Notes under the pieces: model-generated
Told to the model about the DNA's origin: nothing
The model's input: only the letters and a program-made list of their open reading frames with translations
The model's database searches: none
Shown: piece by piece, positions 24,357 to 34,584 of the stretch
How positions within the stretch are numbered: position 1 is the first letter of the stretch
Layout: each line of letters opens with the position of its first letter
Made by a program: the position numbers and the translations under genes
NCBI GenBank assembly: GCA_902488835.1
Contig: CABTXQ010000011.1
Location: 1-38,798 of the forward strand
DNA: 38,798 bases
Direction: 5' to 3'
Source: an uncultured Ileibacterium sp.
GTDB taxonomy: Bacteria; Bacillota; Clostridia; Peptostreptococcales; Anaerovoracaceae

Positions 24357-27300
24357 CTATTCTTCAAGCAAGGCAATAAGTTGCCCGGACTTTACAATAT
24401 CGCCTTCCTTTACAAATATTTTTTCAATAACTCCTTTTTTAGGAGAAATGACATTTGTTTCCATCTTCATTGCTTCTATTATTGCAATAGGCTGACCTTC
24501 TTTAACATTATCTCCTTTATCAACAAGTATCTTTATTATATTACCCGGAATATTTGCACCTATTTCATTTGGATCTTCATTATTTGCATACTGAATGCTG
24601 CTTCCTGATATCACCGATTTTGTAAGTGCTTGATTGTCCTTTATAGTAACAACTCTTCTATTGCCGTTAACTGTGTATGTAAGATCTCTATTTCCCGCTT
24701 CATCAGGTTCACTAACAGCTTCAAAGGAGACAATTAGGGGTTGTCCAGCCTTAAGCTTAATCTCGGCGGTCTCACCCAATGAAAGTCCATGGAAAAATAT
24801 GTCGGAACCCATGTTCCTGAAATCTCCTTTTTCGCTAAGTTCAGTTATAAACTTATCAAAAACTTTATCATACATAGCATAGGCAACCTGCTCTTGATCA
24901 TTGCCTTCAAGTCCAAGGTCATCTTGAATATGCTTTTTTATTGCATCATAATCATCCGGCTGAAGAATCTGACCAGGTCTACAGGTTATAGGTTTCTTAT
25001 CCTTCAAGACAATTTTCTGTAAGTCTTTAGGAAATCCGCCCTCAGGCTGTCCTATCATTCCGCTAAAGTATGATACTGATGAATCTGGGAAGTCAATGTT
25101 CTTCCCTTTTTCAATGATGTTTTCCGGCGTTAGATCATTTTGAACCATGAATATTGCAAGGTCTCCAACAACCTTTGATGACGGAGTTACCTTAACTATA
25201 TCACCTAGCATCTTATTCACCTTGACGTACATATCTTTAACTTCATTGAATTTATGACCTATTCCGAAACTTTCTACCTGTGGTTTTAGGTTAGAATATT
25301 GCCCTCCAGGAATTTCAAGTCTGTATATTTCTGCTGAAGAAGTCTTGAGATCCGACTCAAAGTTTCGATATACAGGTCTTACATCTACCCAGTAGTCTGA
25401 TATCTTCTGAAGACCTTCTATGTCAAGCCCCGTATCCCTATCACTATTTTGCAGTGCTGCAACAATAGAATTCAATGCAGGCTGTGAAGTAAGTCCTGAC
25501 ATACTGTTCATTGCAGCATCAACTACGTCTACTCCTGCCATTGTTGCAGTGAGAACTGAAGCTACTCCATTACCAGATGTATCATGAGTATGAAGATGTA
25601 TAGGAACTGCAACTTCATTTTTTAGGGCCTTTACAAGCTTATAAGCTGCCATAGGTTTTAGAAGTCCTGACATGTCCTTTATGCCTATGAAATGTGTTCC
25701 CATCTTCTCAAGCTTCTTTGCCATCTTTATATAATAATTGAGATCATATTTTTCTCTTGTTTTATCCAGAATATCACCCGTGTAACACATTGTTGCTTCA
25801 GCAATCATACCTTGATTCAATGTCTCATCTAGGGCAATTTCCATGCCTTCCACCCAGTTGAGGGAGTCAAATATTCTGAAAACGTCAATCCCGGCCTTAG
25901 CACTTTCCTTAACAAATTTTCTAATAGTGTTATCCGGATAATTTTTATATCCCACCGCATTCGCTCCTCTTATAAGCATTTGGAAAAGAACGTTTGGAAC
26001 AATTTGTCTCAGAGTTTCAAGCCTCTCCCAAGGATCTTCTCTAAGGAATCTCATTGATACATCAAATGTGGCACCTCCCCACATCTCCATGCTAAAGAGA
26101 TCATTGCCGTAATATGCCATTGCAGGCGCAATTTTTTCAAGATCCTTAGTTCTCATTCTCGTGGCTATGAGGCTCTGCTGTGCATCTCTAAATGTCGTAT
26201 CCGTAATTAAAAGCTTTTTCTGTGAAAGAACCCAATCAGCTAATCCTTTTGCTCCTTTTTCATTAAAAATCTGTTTTGTCCCCTGTAAATCTTTGATTTT
26301 TTCCCTATCAACATGGGGTACTACAGGAACGTTAAATACGCTTACTCCATCGCCGCCTTCATTGACATATTTATTTCCAAGAAAGTCAAGCAATTGTTGC
26401 TCTCTATTTGTTATTTTCCTTATATTAAGGAGTTCCGGATTCTCTTCAATAAAACCTGTAGTACATTCTCCTGACTTAAATTTCGGATGATTTAGTACAT
26501 TAATTAGGAACCCTACATTTGTTTGGACTCCCTCTATCTTCATCTCTCTAAGAACTCTAATGGATTTATTGATTGCATCTTCGAATGTTCTTCCGTGTGA
26601 GCATACCTTAACAAGCAGGCTATCGTAATAAGGGGAAATCACTGCTCCCGTAAAACCTGTTCCTCCATCGAGCCTTATTCCATTACCGGATGCCGACCTG
26701 TACAAAGTTATCGTGCCGGTGTCCGGAGCAAAATTATTAGCAGGGTCTTCAGTAGTTACACGACACTGTATTGAATATCCTGTCTGACGAATATCACTTT
26801 GACCCCTTATGGCAATCTCATCAGAGTCAAGAGAATAACCTTCCGCAATAAGAATCTGTGCCTGAACAAGGTCCACACCTGTTACAAGCTCTGTTACAGT
26901 ATGTTCAACTTGAATCCTCGTATTCATCTCTATGAAATAATAATTGCCCATGGAGTCAAGAAGGAATTCAATAGTTCCAGCACCTCTGTAATTTACAGCT
27001 CTTGCAATCTTAAGTGCATCTTCACATATTGATTCTCTTTTTTCATCAGTTAGACAGAATGCAGGAGTAAACTCAACTACTTTTTGATGTCTTCTTTGAA
27101 CAGAACAATCTCTTTCAAATAAATGAACAATATTTCCATATTTATCTCCTAGGACCTGTACTTCTATATGCTTCGGATCCTCTATATACTTCTCTACAAA
27201 TATATCCCCGTTACCGAAAGCTTTAACTGCTTCGTTCTTGGCACTTCTAAATTGATGAAGCATCTCTTCATCATTCCTCACTATCCTCATTCCACGGCCA

Positions 27301-27806
27301 CCACCACCTGCTGCCGCTTTAAGCATTACAGGATATCCGATATCATATGCCAAATTTAAAGCCTGATTTTCATCACTGATTGACTTTTTCTCACCAGGAA
27401 TCGTCGGAACTCCAACCTTGTTGGCAACGATCTTAGACTGGATCTTATCGCCAAGGCTGTTCATCATATGGTGAGTAGGCCCAATAAATTCTATACCTGC
27501 ATCCAGACAAGCTTCAGGGAAGGCTGGATTTTCTGAAAGAAAACCGTATCCAGGGTGGATTGCGTTCGCACCCTTGCTCTTTGCAAGACTTATTATTTCA
27601 TCTATATCAAGATAAGCTTCTATCGGGCTTCTTCCCTTACCTATTTCATAAGCTTCATCAGCCTTTGTTCTGAATAGTGAGTTCTTATCTTCTTCTGAGT
27701 AAATGGCTATAGTCCTAATTCCAAGCTCTTTACAGGCCCTTATTATTCTTATTGCAATTTCACCCCTGTTTGCAATGAGAACCTTCCTAAATTGCTTAAT
27801 TTCCAT
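24357..27806 (-). CDS. pyc: Pyruvate carboxylase
   Basis: Biotin enzyme that carboxylates pyruvate to oxaloacetate with ATP and bicarbonate. The 1149 residues match the full single-chain form. The biotin carboxylase domain covers about 1-460 (KVLIANRGEIAIRI, AAAGGGGRGMR, EKYIEDPKHIEVQVLGD, EMNTRIQVEHTVTE). The carboxyltransferase domain starts around 530 (ITDTTFRDAQQS, DTSGNGVAS). The C-terminal biotinyl domain has EAMKMET with Lys1114 at 24465-24467. GGAAGG precedes ATG 27806. It lies between mscS and buk in a long same-strand tandem, supplying oxaloacetate next to the pyruvate/butyrate node. Confidence 0.97.
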   Translation of the reverse strand: MEIKQFRKVLIANRGEIAIRIIRACKELGIRTIAIYSEEDKNSLFRTKADEAYEIGKGRSPIEAYLDIDEIISLAKSKGANAIHPGYGFLSENPAFPEACLDAGIEFIGPTHHMMNSLGDKIQSKIVANKVGVPTIPGEKKSISDENQALNLAYDIGYPVMLKAAAGGGGRGMRIVRNDEEMLHQFRSAKNEAVKAFGNGDIFVEKYIEDPKHIEVQVLGDKYGNIVHLFERDCSVQRRHQKVVEFTPAFCLTDEKRESICEDALKIARAVNYRGAGTIEFLLDSMGNYYFIEMNTRIQVEHTVTELVTGVDLVQAQILIAEGYSLDSDEIAIRGQSDIRQTGYSIQCRVTTEDPANNFAPDTGTITLYRSASGNGIRLDGGTGFTGAVISPYYDSLLVKVCSHGRTFEDAINKSIRVLREMKIEGVQTNVGFLINVLNHPKFKSGECTTGFIEENPELLNIRKITNREQQLLDFLGNKYVNEGGDGVSVFNVPVVPHVDREKIKDLQGTKQIFNEKGAKGLADWVLSQKKLLITDTTFRDAQQSLIATRMRTKDLEKIAPAMAYYGNDLFSMEMWGGATFDVSMRFLREDPWERLETLRQIVPNVLFQMLIRGANAVGYKNYPDNTIRKFVKESAKAGIDVFRIFDSLNWVEGMEIALDETLNQGMIAEATMCYTGDILDKTREKYDLNYYIKMAKKLEKMGTHFIGIKDMSGLLKPMAAYKLVKALKNEVAVPIHLHTHDTSGNGVASVLTATMAGVDVVDAAMNSMSGLTSQPALNSIVAALQNSDRDTGLDIEGLQKISDYWVDVRPVYRNFESDLKTSSAEIYRLEIPGGQYSNLKPQVESFGIGHKFNEVKDMYVKVNKMLGDIVKVTPSSKVVGDLAIFMVQNDLTPENIIEKGKNIDFPDSSVSYFSGMIGQPEGGFPKDLQKIVLKDKKPITCRPGQILQPDDYDAIKKHIQDDLGLEGNDQEQVAYAMYDKVFDKFITELSEKGDFRNMGSDIFFHGLSLGETAEIKLKAGQPLIVSFEAVSEPDEAGNRDLTYTVNGNRRVVTIKDNQALTKSVISGSSIQYANNEDPNEIGANIPGNIIKILVDKGDNVKEGQPIAIIEAMKMETNVISPKKGVIEKIFVKEGDIVKSGQLIALLEE

Positions 27807-27829
27807 GCGTCCTTCCTTTCTTTTGATTT

Positions 27830-28642
27830 TTATTGATTTCTTAGATTTACATCCAGTTTTCGATATGGAATTTCAATATTTTCGTCATCAAATACTTTTT
27901 TGATGTTTTCTTCAATATAGTATTTTACATCAAGATAATCTTTAGTCTTACACCATGCTTTTACATCAATTATAACAGCATCTTCTCCAAGCATGCTAAC
28001 TCCGATTATTATTTCTTCGGATTTTAAGACCATAGGGCATGAATTTACCACTTCTTTTAGCAAACTCTTAGCTTTAGATATATCAGCTTCATAGCTTACC
28101 GAAGCCTCGCAGTCAACTCTCCTCTTATCTTCTCTTGAATAATTCACAACAACTGAATTTACTATCAACGAATTTGGCGCTGTAATCTTTTTATTATCAA
28201 ATGAATGAAGATATGTTGTCATTAAATCAATCTTGTCAACTATTCCTACAATGTTTTTTTCAGTTATTTCTATAACCTCTCCTTTTAGAATTGTTTTTGA
28301 AAACAGGATAATGAGACCTGAAGCAACATTAGATAAACTTTCCTTCAGAGCAAAAGCTATAGCAGCACCGGTTGCACCAAGAAGCGTAACTAGAGGTACG
28401 GTAGGGACATTTAATGCTGTTAAAATAGTTATAATTAATACGATCCATAGAATTATCTTTAATGTCATAAGTATAAATGCATGAAGCGCATAATCAAGCT
28501 TTGATCTCATAAGAAGTTTTCTTGAAATAGCAAGAAGGATCTTCATTATTATTAGGCCAACTATCAATATGCTTATTGCCATAATAAGCATTCCCCCGTA
28601 TGAAGTCTGAAGTATTTTTTCTAATCTTTCAACTGAGTTCAC
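27830..28642 (-). CDS. Small-conductance mechanosensitive channel (MscS family)
   Basis: A 270-residue membrane channel that opens on hypo-osmotic shock. Three hydrophobic helices are followed by the pore-lining TM3 with LLGATGAAIAFALKESLSNVASGLIIL, then the beta domain with KGEVIEITEKNIVGIVDKIDLMTT and PNSLIVNSVVVNYS, and a mixed C-terminal domain. Length and order match single-domain MscS. The start is GTG, overlapping the last base of the typA TAG stop (TAGTG), so translation is probably coupled. Confidence 0.92.
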   Translation of the reverse strand: MNSVERLEKILQTSYGGMLIMAISILIVGLIIMKILLAISRKLLMRSKLDYALHAFILMTLKIILWIVLIITILTALNVPTVPLVTLLGATGAAIAFALKESLSNVASGLIILFSKTILKGEVIEITEKNIVGIVDKIDLMTTYLHSFDNKKITAPNSLIVNSVVVNYSREDKRRVDCEASVSYEADISKAKSLLKEVVNSCPMVLKSEEIIIGVSMLGEDAVIIDVKAWCKTKDYLDVKYYIEENIKKVFDDENIEIPYRKLDVNLRNQ

Positions 28643-30516
28643 TAGTTTCTCGCCTTTCTTCTCTCAATCTCTCTAAGAAGTTTTTTCCTAAGTCTTATAG
28701 CATCAGGTGTAATCTCAACAAGTTCATCATCATCTATGAATTCTAAAGCTTCCTCAAGAGAAAATACCCTTGGCGGTGTCAGCTTAATTGTATCATCGCT
28801 ACCTGCAGCTCTCATATTACTTACTCTTTTTGCTTTACATGGATTTACAACCATGTCATCAGATCTATGATTCATACCCACTATCATACCTTCGTAAACA
28901 TGATCACCCGGTTTTACAAACATCGTTACTCTTTCTTGTATGTTAAAAATTGCATATGGTGTACAATTTCCCTCTTCCTGTGCAATTGCCACACCATTTG
29001 TCCTTGTTGGAATTTCCCCCTTCCAAGGTTCAAACCCGATGAATCTACGCTCCATGCTCCCCTCACCATGAGTACTATTAATAAATTCACTTCTGTATCC
29101 CATAAGGCCTCTTGTAGGAGCATGATATTGAATCCTTGAATATCCGTTACCTTCGCTCTCCATCTGGATCATTATTCCCTTTCTCATGTTGAGCTGAGAT
29201 ATAACGGTTCCCGAATAATTATCTGGCACACTTACCTGAACTTCCTCAACTGGTTCAAGTTTCGCACCATTATCGTCTTTTTTTATAACGACCTCAGGCT
29301 TTGATACAGCAAGTTCATATCCCTCTCTTCTCATATTCTCAATCAATATTGAAAGGTGAAGCTCCCCTCTACCAGACACTTTGAATGAATCCGTCGAATC
29401 GGTAGGTTCTACCCTAAGCCCTACATTTACCTCAAGCTCTTTTTCAAGTCGTTCTTTAATATGTCTGCTTGTAACATATTTACCGGATTTTCCGGCAAAA
29501 GGTGAAGCATTTACCATAAAGTTCATAGAAAGTGTTGGCTCCTCGATCTTAATGCTTTCCATTGCAAATGGATGATCAGGATCACAAATCGTCTCACCTA
29601 TAGAAATGTCATCTATGCCTGATACAACAACAATATCTCCCGATTTAGCCGATTTGACAGGTATCCTGCTCAGTCCTCTATATATAAAAACCTGATTGAT
29701 CTTTGCATTATAGAAGTCATCAGGATTTTTCATAACTATAACCTGAGATGCTTCTTTAATTACACCGGATGTAACCCTTCCAATGCCAAGTCTACCGATG
29801 TAATCATCGTATGCGAGAGATGAGATTTGAATTTTTAAATCATCATCGTCATAGTCGGGATATGGATTACAATGCTTTGTAATCGTCTCAAGAAGTGGTG
29901 ATATATTCAAATCTTTATACCCATCCGGACTTTTTTTGATCTTCTGATCCCCTTCACCGATGAGTATATCCCCTATATCTTTAGGGTCACGCACAGCAAT
30001 TCCTTGTCTTGCAATTCCATAAAGTATTGGAAAATCAAGCTGTTCATCATTTGCCTCAAGATCCATAAATAGCTCATAGACCTCATCGACAACCTCATCA
30101 ATTCTTGCATCCTTTTTATCGATTTTATTTATAAATAGTATTGGATTTATTCCTTGTTCAAGAGATTTGTTCAGTACAAATCTCGTCTGCGGCATCGGGC
30201 CTTCACTCGAATCCACCAAAAGTATAACCGTATCGACCGTTTTCATAATTCTTTCAACTTCGGAGCTGAAATCAGCATGCCCTGGAGTGTCCACAATATT
30301 TATCTTATAGTCGTTATACATGATTGAACAATTTTTTGAGTATATTGTAATTCCTCTTTCCCTTTCAATCGCATCACTATCCATTACGCAATCTGCAATT
30401 TTTTCATTATCATGGAATACATGTGACTGTGCCAGAAGTGCATCAACAAGTGTTGATTTTCCTGCATCTACATGTGCTATTACAGCTATATTAATTATCT
30501 TTTCTTTGTTTTTCAT
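28642..30516 (-). CDS. typA: Translational GTPase TypA/BipA
   Basis: Ribosome-associated GTPase with roles in 50S assembly and stress adaptation. The 624 residues include the G domain (INIAVIAHVDAGKSTLVDALL, RERGITI, DTPGHADFSSEVER, NKIDKKDARIDEVVDEV), domain II, an EF-G-like domain with GRGELHLSILIENMRREG, and the TypA-specific APTRGLMGYRSEFINSTHGEG plus a basic C-terminus. G1 is VDAGKST rather than the common VDHGKTT, but the C-terminal signature decides for TypA rather than EF-G or ribosome-protection proteins. It follows the DUF2207 gene by 23 nt and overlaps mscS by one base. Confidence 0.95.
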   Translation of the reverse strand: MKNKEKIINIAVIAHVDAGKSTLVDALLAQSHVFHDNEKIADCVMDSDAIERERGITIYSKNCSIMYNDYKINIVDTPGHADFSSEVERIMKTVDTVILLVDSSEGPMPQTRFVLNKSLEQGINPILFINKIDKKDARIDEVVDEVYELFMDLEANDEQLDFPILYGIARQGIAVRDPKDIGDILIGEGDQKIKKSPDGYKDLNISPLLETITKHCNPYPDYDDDDLKIQISSLAYDDYIGRLGIGRVTSGVIKEASQVIVMKNPDDFYNAKINQVFIYRGLSRIPVKSAKSGDIVVVSGIDDISIGETICDPDHPFAMESIKIEEPTLSMNFMVNASPFAGKSGKYVTSRHIKERLEKELEVNVGLRVEPTDSTDSFKVSGRGELHLSILIENMRREGYELAVSKPEVVIKKDDNGAKLEPVEEVQVSVPDNYSGTVISQLNMRKGIMIQMESEGNGYSRIQYHAPTRGLMGYRSEFINSTHGEGSMERRFIGFEPWKGEIPTRTNGVAIAQEEGNCTPYAIFNIQERVTMFVKPGDHVYEGMIVGMNHRSDDMVVNPCKAKRVSNMRAAGSDDTIKLTPPRVFSLEEALEFIDDDELVEITPDAIRLRKKLLREIERRKARN

Positions 30517-30539
30517 AATCTACCTATTAACTATCCTTA

Positions 30540-32372
30540 TTATCTGTTTTTACGCCTATATGTATGTAATAAATATTCACTTTGAACTGTTCTTCCAAAT
30601 TTTTCAATGCCGTTAGAAAAGTCAACTGCACTGTTATTAGGTGTCTTTATATCGATATTTTGTGGATTTTCGTATGTTCTGAGCCATTTTGCATCTTCAA
30701 AATCAATATCCTTAAATTTAGCAGTCCATCTATCAAGCAAAAGGAATGAATATGCATAAGGCAAGATTTCATAGAAATAATCTTGATTGTCTTTCATTTT
30801 TTCAATTATCTCTTCATTATCCATATGAATAATACTATTTCTTAGTTTTACTACATCGGCTACAATCATAGCATTTCCACTTGCCCTTGCCTTCATAATA
30901 TAAATAAAAAATATATCAGCAAATATCAGCGCCACATACAAAATGACTATCATAATGTCATTGAATGAATTGAATATATTAAATGAAATAAATGTCGTAA
31001 TCAATAAAAAGACTATTGAACCAGCAATAAACAGTGCAATATTAAGAAGTTTATTAGGTCTGTAAATATTATCAAGTCCCAAATTGATAAGTAATATCGC
31101 TCCTGCAGTTAAAATAAATATCGTTATTACATTTATGAAATCTATCGAAATATATCTGGCCAAACAGTTTATTGCAACAATAACACTGTTTAAGAGTGCG
31201 ATAAGTAGAATGCCAAGCAGCCTGAATGTTTTCGATCTGCCAGTTACAGACAGCATATCACTTCCCGCGTAAACACTTTTAACATTTTCAGAAAGATTTT
31301 TACCTAGCTGTGAAAGCTTCTTTATAAAATCATTCATCTCAAGAGCAGTTTTCGAATATTCATCACCGAAGAGGCCACTGAAAAAATTCCTTATATATCT
31401 AGGTTCATGCTCCGGATTAGTAACATTAATCAGTCTATATTTCTTGGGTTCATTTTCAATAATATTAAGGTATCCTTTGCTTCCAAGGTATATAATCATT
31501 GAAATAACATCGTGTATCCCTATATTTCCATTGAGAAGATAATTCGCTTCAGGAGGAGTTATTGAGAAATTCGGAGGCAATTCATTGCCTCTATCAACCT
31601 TAGGATCCCTTCCTCCAATAAACCATAGGAATATAAGGACAAGAATCATTATTATTGATAAACCAACTATAACCTTTGACATCCATGAGTTATCGAGTTC
31701 ACCTATCCAATAATTCTCCGGCAGATTTGCCTTAATAATAATGCTGAAGTTCTCAGGTATATTCTTACCTGCCATATTTAATTCGTTATCATTAATGTTT
31801 GCAGATACTTTATTCGATACGTCCTGTACACCAAATTGTCCGGCAAAGTACTGTAGGTCATCCTTCACAAAATCATTTGGGAATAAAATATTTATCTCAA
31901 TATTCTCAATAGGTGTATTAAATGTACTCGGAAGAACGTTCATATAGAACAGATCACCACTCTTATCCTTGTCGGAATATTCATAGATTTTGTAAGACAG
32001 TTTCAACTTATGTTGACCTTTCTCAAGTTTATCAAGTGGTTTAAGAATAACCTTGTAATCATAATTTGTAGACTCAATATAAAAATTAGCCCCTTTGACA
32101 TTAATATCCTTTACCTTATAATTGCCCTTCGGTATATATAAGGTATAGTCTTTTAATTTTTCATGTACATCGATTACAATTGATTGAGAAATATTATATA
32201 CATGATCCTTGCTGACCACGGCATCAAATTTATATGATTTAATACCAACAGTTGATTTCGTATTCTCTGATGCACATATGGGATCAATAGAAGCAACTGA
32301 AAAAAAGACGATTACAAATACAAAAATCGTCCAAAATGGTCTAAAAATAAAGCTTTTGAAAAATTGATTCAT
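30540..32372 (-). CDS. DUF2207-type membrane protein
   Basis: A 610-residue protein with an N-terminal signal or membrane segment (about 13-35). An extracytoplasmic beta-rich domain of about 190 residues follows (YNISQSIVIDVHEKLKDYTLYIP...). A membrane helix near 232-251 ends in WFIGGRDPK, then LPPNFSITPPEANYLLNGNIGIHDVISMIIYLGSKGYLNI. About four more helices follow and the C-terminus is hydrophilic. The GRDPK...PP...SP-x-EA...LA-x-x-GY order is the DUF2207 hallmark. The function of the family is not established. AAAGG precedes the ATG. It is first in the tandem with typA, mscS, pyc and buk. Confidence 0.8.
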   Translation of the reverse strand: MNQFFKSFIFRPFWTIFVFVIVFFSVASIDPICASENTKSTVGIKSYKFDAVVSKDHVYNISQSIVIDVHEKLKDYTLYIPKGNYKVKDINVKGANFYIESTNYDYKVILKPLDKLEKGQHKLKLSYKIYEYSDKDKSGDLFYMNVLPSTFNTPIENIEINILFPNDFVKDDLQYFAGQFGVQDVSNKVSANINDNELNMAGKNIPENFSIIIKANLPENYWIGELDNSWMSKVIVGLSIIMILVLIFLWFIGGRDPKVDRGNELPPNFSITPPEANYLLNGNIGIHDVISMIIYLGSKGYLNIIENEPKKYRLINVTNPEHEPRYIRNFFSGLFGDEYSKTALEMNDFIKKLSQLGKNLSENVKSVYAGSDMLSVTGRSKTFRLLGILLIALLNSVIVAINCLARYISIDFINVITIFILTAGAILLINLGLDNIYRPNKLLNIALFIAGSIVFLLITTFISFNIFNSFNDIMIVILYVALIFADIFFIYIMKARASGNAMIVADVVKLRNSIIHMDNEEIIEKMKDNQDYFYEILPYAYSFLLLDRWTAKFKDIDFEDAKWLRTYENPQNIDIKTPNNSAVDFSNGIEKFGRTVQSEYLLHTYRRKNR

Positions 32373-32475
32373 TGCTTGTACCTTTCTTTGAAAATTAATT
32401 CATTATACTATAAGGGAGTTGATAATTCCAGCCTCATATTGTAGAATGGACTTCCGAAAAAGGAGCATAAAATCA

Positions 32476-32958
32476 ATGAAAAGAACAGATTACATATCAT
32501 GGGATGAATATTTTATGGGGATATCAATACTAGCATCAAAGAGAAGTAAAGACCCAAATACTCAGGTTGGAGCTTGCATAGTTGATAGTCATAATATTAT
32601 TCTATCAACCGGATATAACGGATTCCCAATAGGATGCTCCGATGATGAATTCCCGTGGTCGAGAACGGGTGATGATACGAAATACCCATATGTAGTTCAT
32701 GCAGAACTCAACGCAATATTGAATTCCGGAGGTAAGGATCTAAGAGGTGCAAAGATATATGTAAGTCTCTTCCCATGTAATGAATGTGCCAAGGCAATTA
32801 TTCAATCCGGAATTTGCGAAATTATATATATAAGTGATAAGCATGCCGATGATCTCGGTACAATTGCCTCAAAGAGGCTTCTTAAAGCCGCCGGTGTTAA
32901 ATGCACAAGGCTCATACCTAAAAAGAAAGAAATTGTTTTAAATTTCGATATTGAGTGA
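32476..32958 (+). CDS. dCMP deaminase (ComEB-like cytidine/deoxycytidylate deaminase)
   Basis: Deaminates dCMP to dUMP, feeding thymidylate synthesis. The 160 residues have the zinc site HAELNAIL (His and catalytic Glu) and PCNECAKAI (two Cys). They also have KDPNTQVGACIVD and GYNGFPIGCSDDEFPWSR, typical of deoxycytidylate deaminases. ATG 32476 is used because AAGGAG lies 10 nt upstream; an in-frame ATG at 32419 would add 19 unsupported residues. It is divergent from the DUF2207 gene and ends before a strong bidirectional terminator. Confidence 0.93.
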   Translation: MKRTDYISWDEYFMGISILASKRSKDPNTQVGACIVDSHNIILSTGYNGFPIGCSDDEFPWSRTGDDTKYPYVVHAELNAILNSGGKDLRGAKIYVSLFPCNECAKAIIQSGICEIIYISDKHADDLGTIASKRLLKAAGVKCTRLIPKKKEIVLNFDIE

Positions 32959-33003
32959 GATTCTATTCTTTATTATTAACAAAGATTTTTCATTATTTTA
33001 TAT

Positions 33004-33048
33004 AAAAACAGATACGAGGAAACTAAAAGCAATCTCGTATCTGTTTTT
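33004..33048. terminator. Bidirectional intrinsic terminator between dCMP deaminase and the adhesins
   Basis: AAAAACAGATACGAG (33004-33018) is the exact complement of CTCGTATCTGTTTTT (33034-33048), a 15-bp stem around a 15-base loop. The A-run and T-run at its ends let it stop transcripts from both sides. Confidence 0.92.
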
Positions 33049-33071
33049 ATCTTGGTTATAAATTAAAATAA

Positions 33072-34562
33072 CTATTTTTTCCTCTTAGCAATAATTAAGG
33101 CAAGAATCAATACTACTGCTACTCCTAAAAGGCCAAAGTATACTTTAGTATTTGTTTTATCACCTGTCTTAGGCTCATCCCCCGGTGGTATCAAGGAATT
33201 TGTAATTGTAAATCCATCTTTGGCGTCTCCGGTTATTTTCCCTGTATATCCTTCAACCTTTGTTATTTCTTTTACCTCATATTTAATTAATTTGTCATTC
33301 TCATATTTAGGTAATTTATCAAATAAACCCTTCCAATTATTTTCGTCAGAAACTGAAATTTTCTTGCCGGTATACTTACCGTTAGCATATAGACCAACAG
33401 TTATTTCTTTTGGTCTTGAGCCATTCTTGTTATTATTGTCTTCCCATTTCTTTACGAAGTTAACCGATGTTTGAATTGAGTTGTCCAGGTTAATTGTATA
33501 TACGCTCTTTTTCTCATCTTTTTTCTTGCTAACTACAGAGAAAACATATTTGCCACTTTTTTCTTCTTTAAAATTGATTGGCAGTAGATTTCCGGTTTTA
33601 TTATCTATCAAAGTATCAGGATCAGGGAAATCTTCAATATCTTTTGTCCAGTTTTCTTTTTCAGTTAGTTTTACATCCTGGACATAATGTTCCCCGACAT
33701 ACATCTTCAACTTTATCTCTTTTGGCCTTTTCTTGCTGTTATCTCCGGTCCAAGATTTAACAATTTTCAATGTATATGGTGTATCTTCACCAAAAATCAA
33801 CTTACCATTGTTAGCAATACATCCACCACTAATTCCAGTGCCAAGCGCCTTATTATCTGTAAATATCGATGTAGCAACTTCCTCAGCTAACGCTTTTGAC
33901 TCATCTCTTGGTACAGATTTATATACAAGCTGAGCACCTCTTTTTTCTTCTATAACGGTATTATATGGAAGATGTTCTCCAGGATTCTTAGGATCGAATC
34001 TTGGAGCTTGCTCGCTTTCATTATCAAGATTTGTATGGATACTGTAAAAAGATCCGTCCTGATACCATAATCTTGCTCCTCCGCCAAGCATTCTTGATGC
34101 AAGTTTTACGGATGAATTACCAACGGGTTTATTGAATTCATATTTTGTAATATTAGCAAAATCATCACCTGCACCCTTATGTCTACTGTTACCCTTTAAA
34201 TTTGGTGCTGTATTTTCATAAAGAGCAAGTCCGTTCGTGATATTAATTTCAGTATTGCCAGTAGGGCAGTTCCATATTCCACCACCCTGTCTGGATGCGG
34301 GATGATTACCTGCACCTATAAAATATGATTTTTCAATAGTGTTATTTTTTATCAGAGCCCTATTTATAGTCAGTTTGCTTTTACCATCATTGTAAATTGC
34401 ACCGCCTCCCCAGAATCCATTTGATTCATTATTTTTAAATACTCCGGCGTTGATCTTTGATGTGCATTCACCACTAAAACTGATTGCTCCTCCGCTCTTT
34501 CTTGAAGAATTGCCTGTATAATCACCATTATCGATATTACAAGTACAATCAAGTAAATACAA
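33072..34562 (-). CDS. Cna-B surface adhesin, C-terminal part of a frameshifted gene
   Basis: The downstream half of a wall-anchored protein. It opens with glycine- and asparagine-rich beta-helix repeats (KSGGAISFSG, WGGGAIYND, RQGGGIWN) and a TNGLALYEN segment also found in the neighbouring adhesin. Two Cna-B-type domains follow (starting at IVKSWTGDN and FVKKWEDNN), with the Lys, YEVKE Glu and TNS Asn residues used for isopeptide bonds. The end is EPKTGD, a hydrophobic helix and a KRKK tail, a sortase-type anchor with E at the first position. The frame is open upstream through 34562 to the seven-A run at 34588-34594. Removing one A joins it to the gene at 34585-35568 as an 831-residue protein. 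A separate TTG start is unlikely. Confidence 0.8.
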   Translation of the reverse strand: MYLLDCTCNIDNGDYTGNSSRKSGGAISFSGECTSKINAGVFKNNESNGFWGGGAIYNDGKSKLTINRALIKNNTIEKSYFIGAGNHPASRQGGGIWNCPTGNTEINITNGLALYENTAPNLKGNSRHKGAGDDFANITKYEFNKPVGNSSVKLASRMLGGGARLWYQDGSFYSIHTNLDNESEQAPRFDPKNPGEHLPYNTVIEEKRGAQLVYKSVPRDESKALAEEVATSIFTDNKALGTGISGGCIANNGKLIFGEDTPYTLKIVKSWTGDNSKKRPKEIKLKMYVGEHYVQDVKLTEKENWTKDIEDFPDPDTLIDNKTGNLLPINFKEEKSGKYVFSVVSKKKDEKKSVYTINLDNSIQTSVNFVKKWEDNNNKNGSRPKEITVGLYANGKYTGKKISVSDENNWKGLFDKLPKYENDKLIKYEVKEITKVEGYTGKITGDAKDGFTITNSLIPPGDEPKTGDKTNTKVYFGLLGVAVVLILALIIAKRKK

Positions 34563-34584
34563 GCCCCCACCATTTCCGTTGGCA

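Noticed and set aside
28642..30516. Ribosome-protection (TetM-like) or EF-G identity
   Set aside because: VDAGKST in G1 suggests it, but the C-terminal TypA signature and length place it in TypA/BipA.
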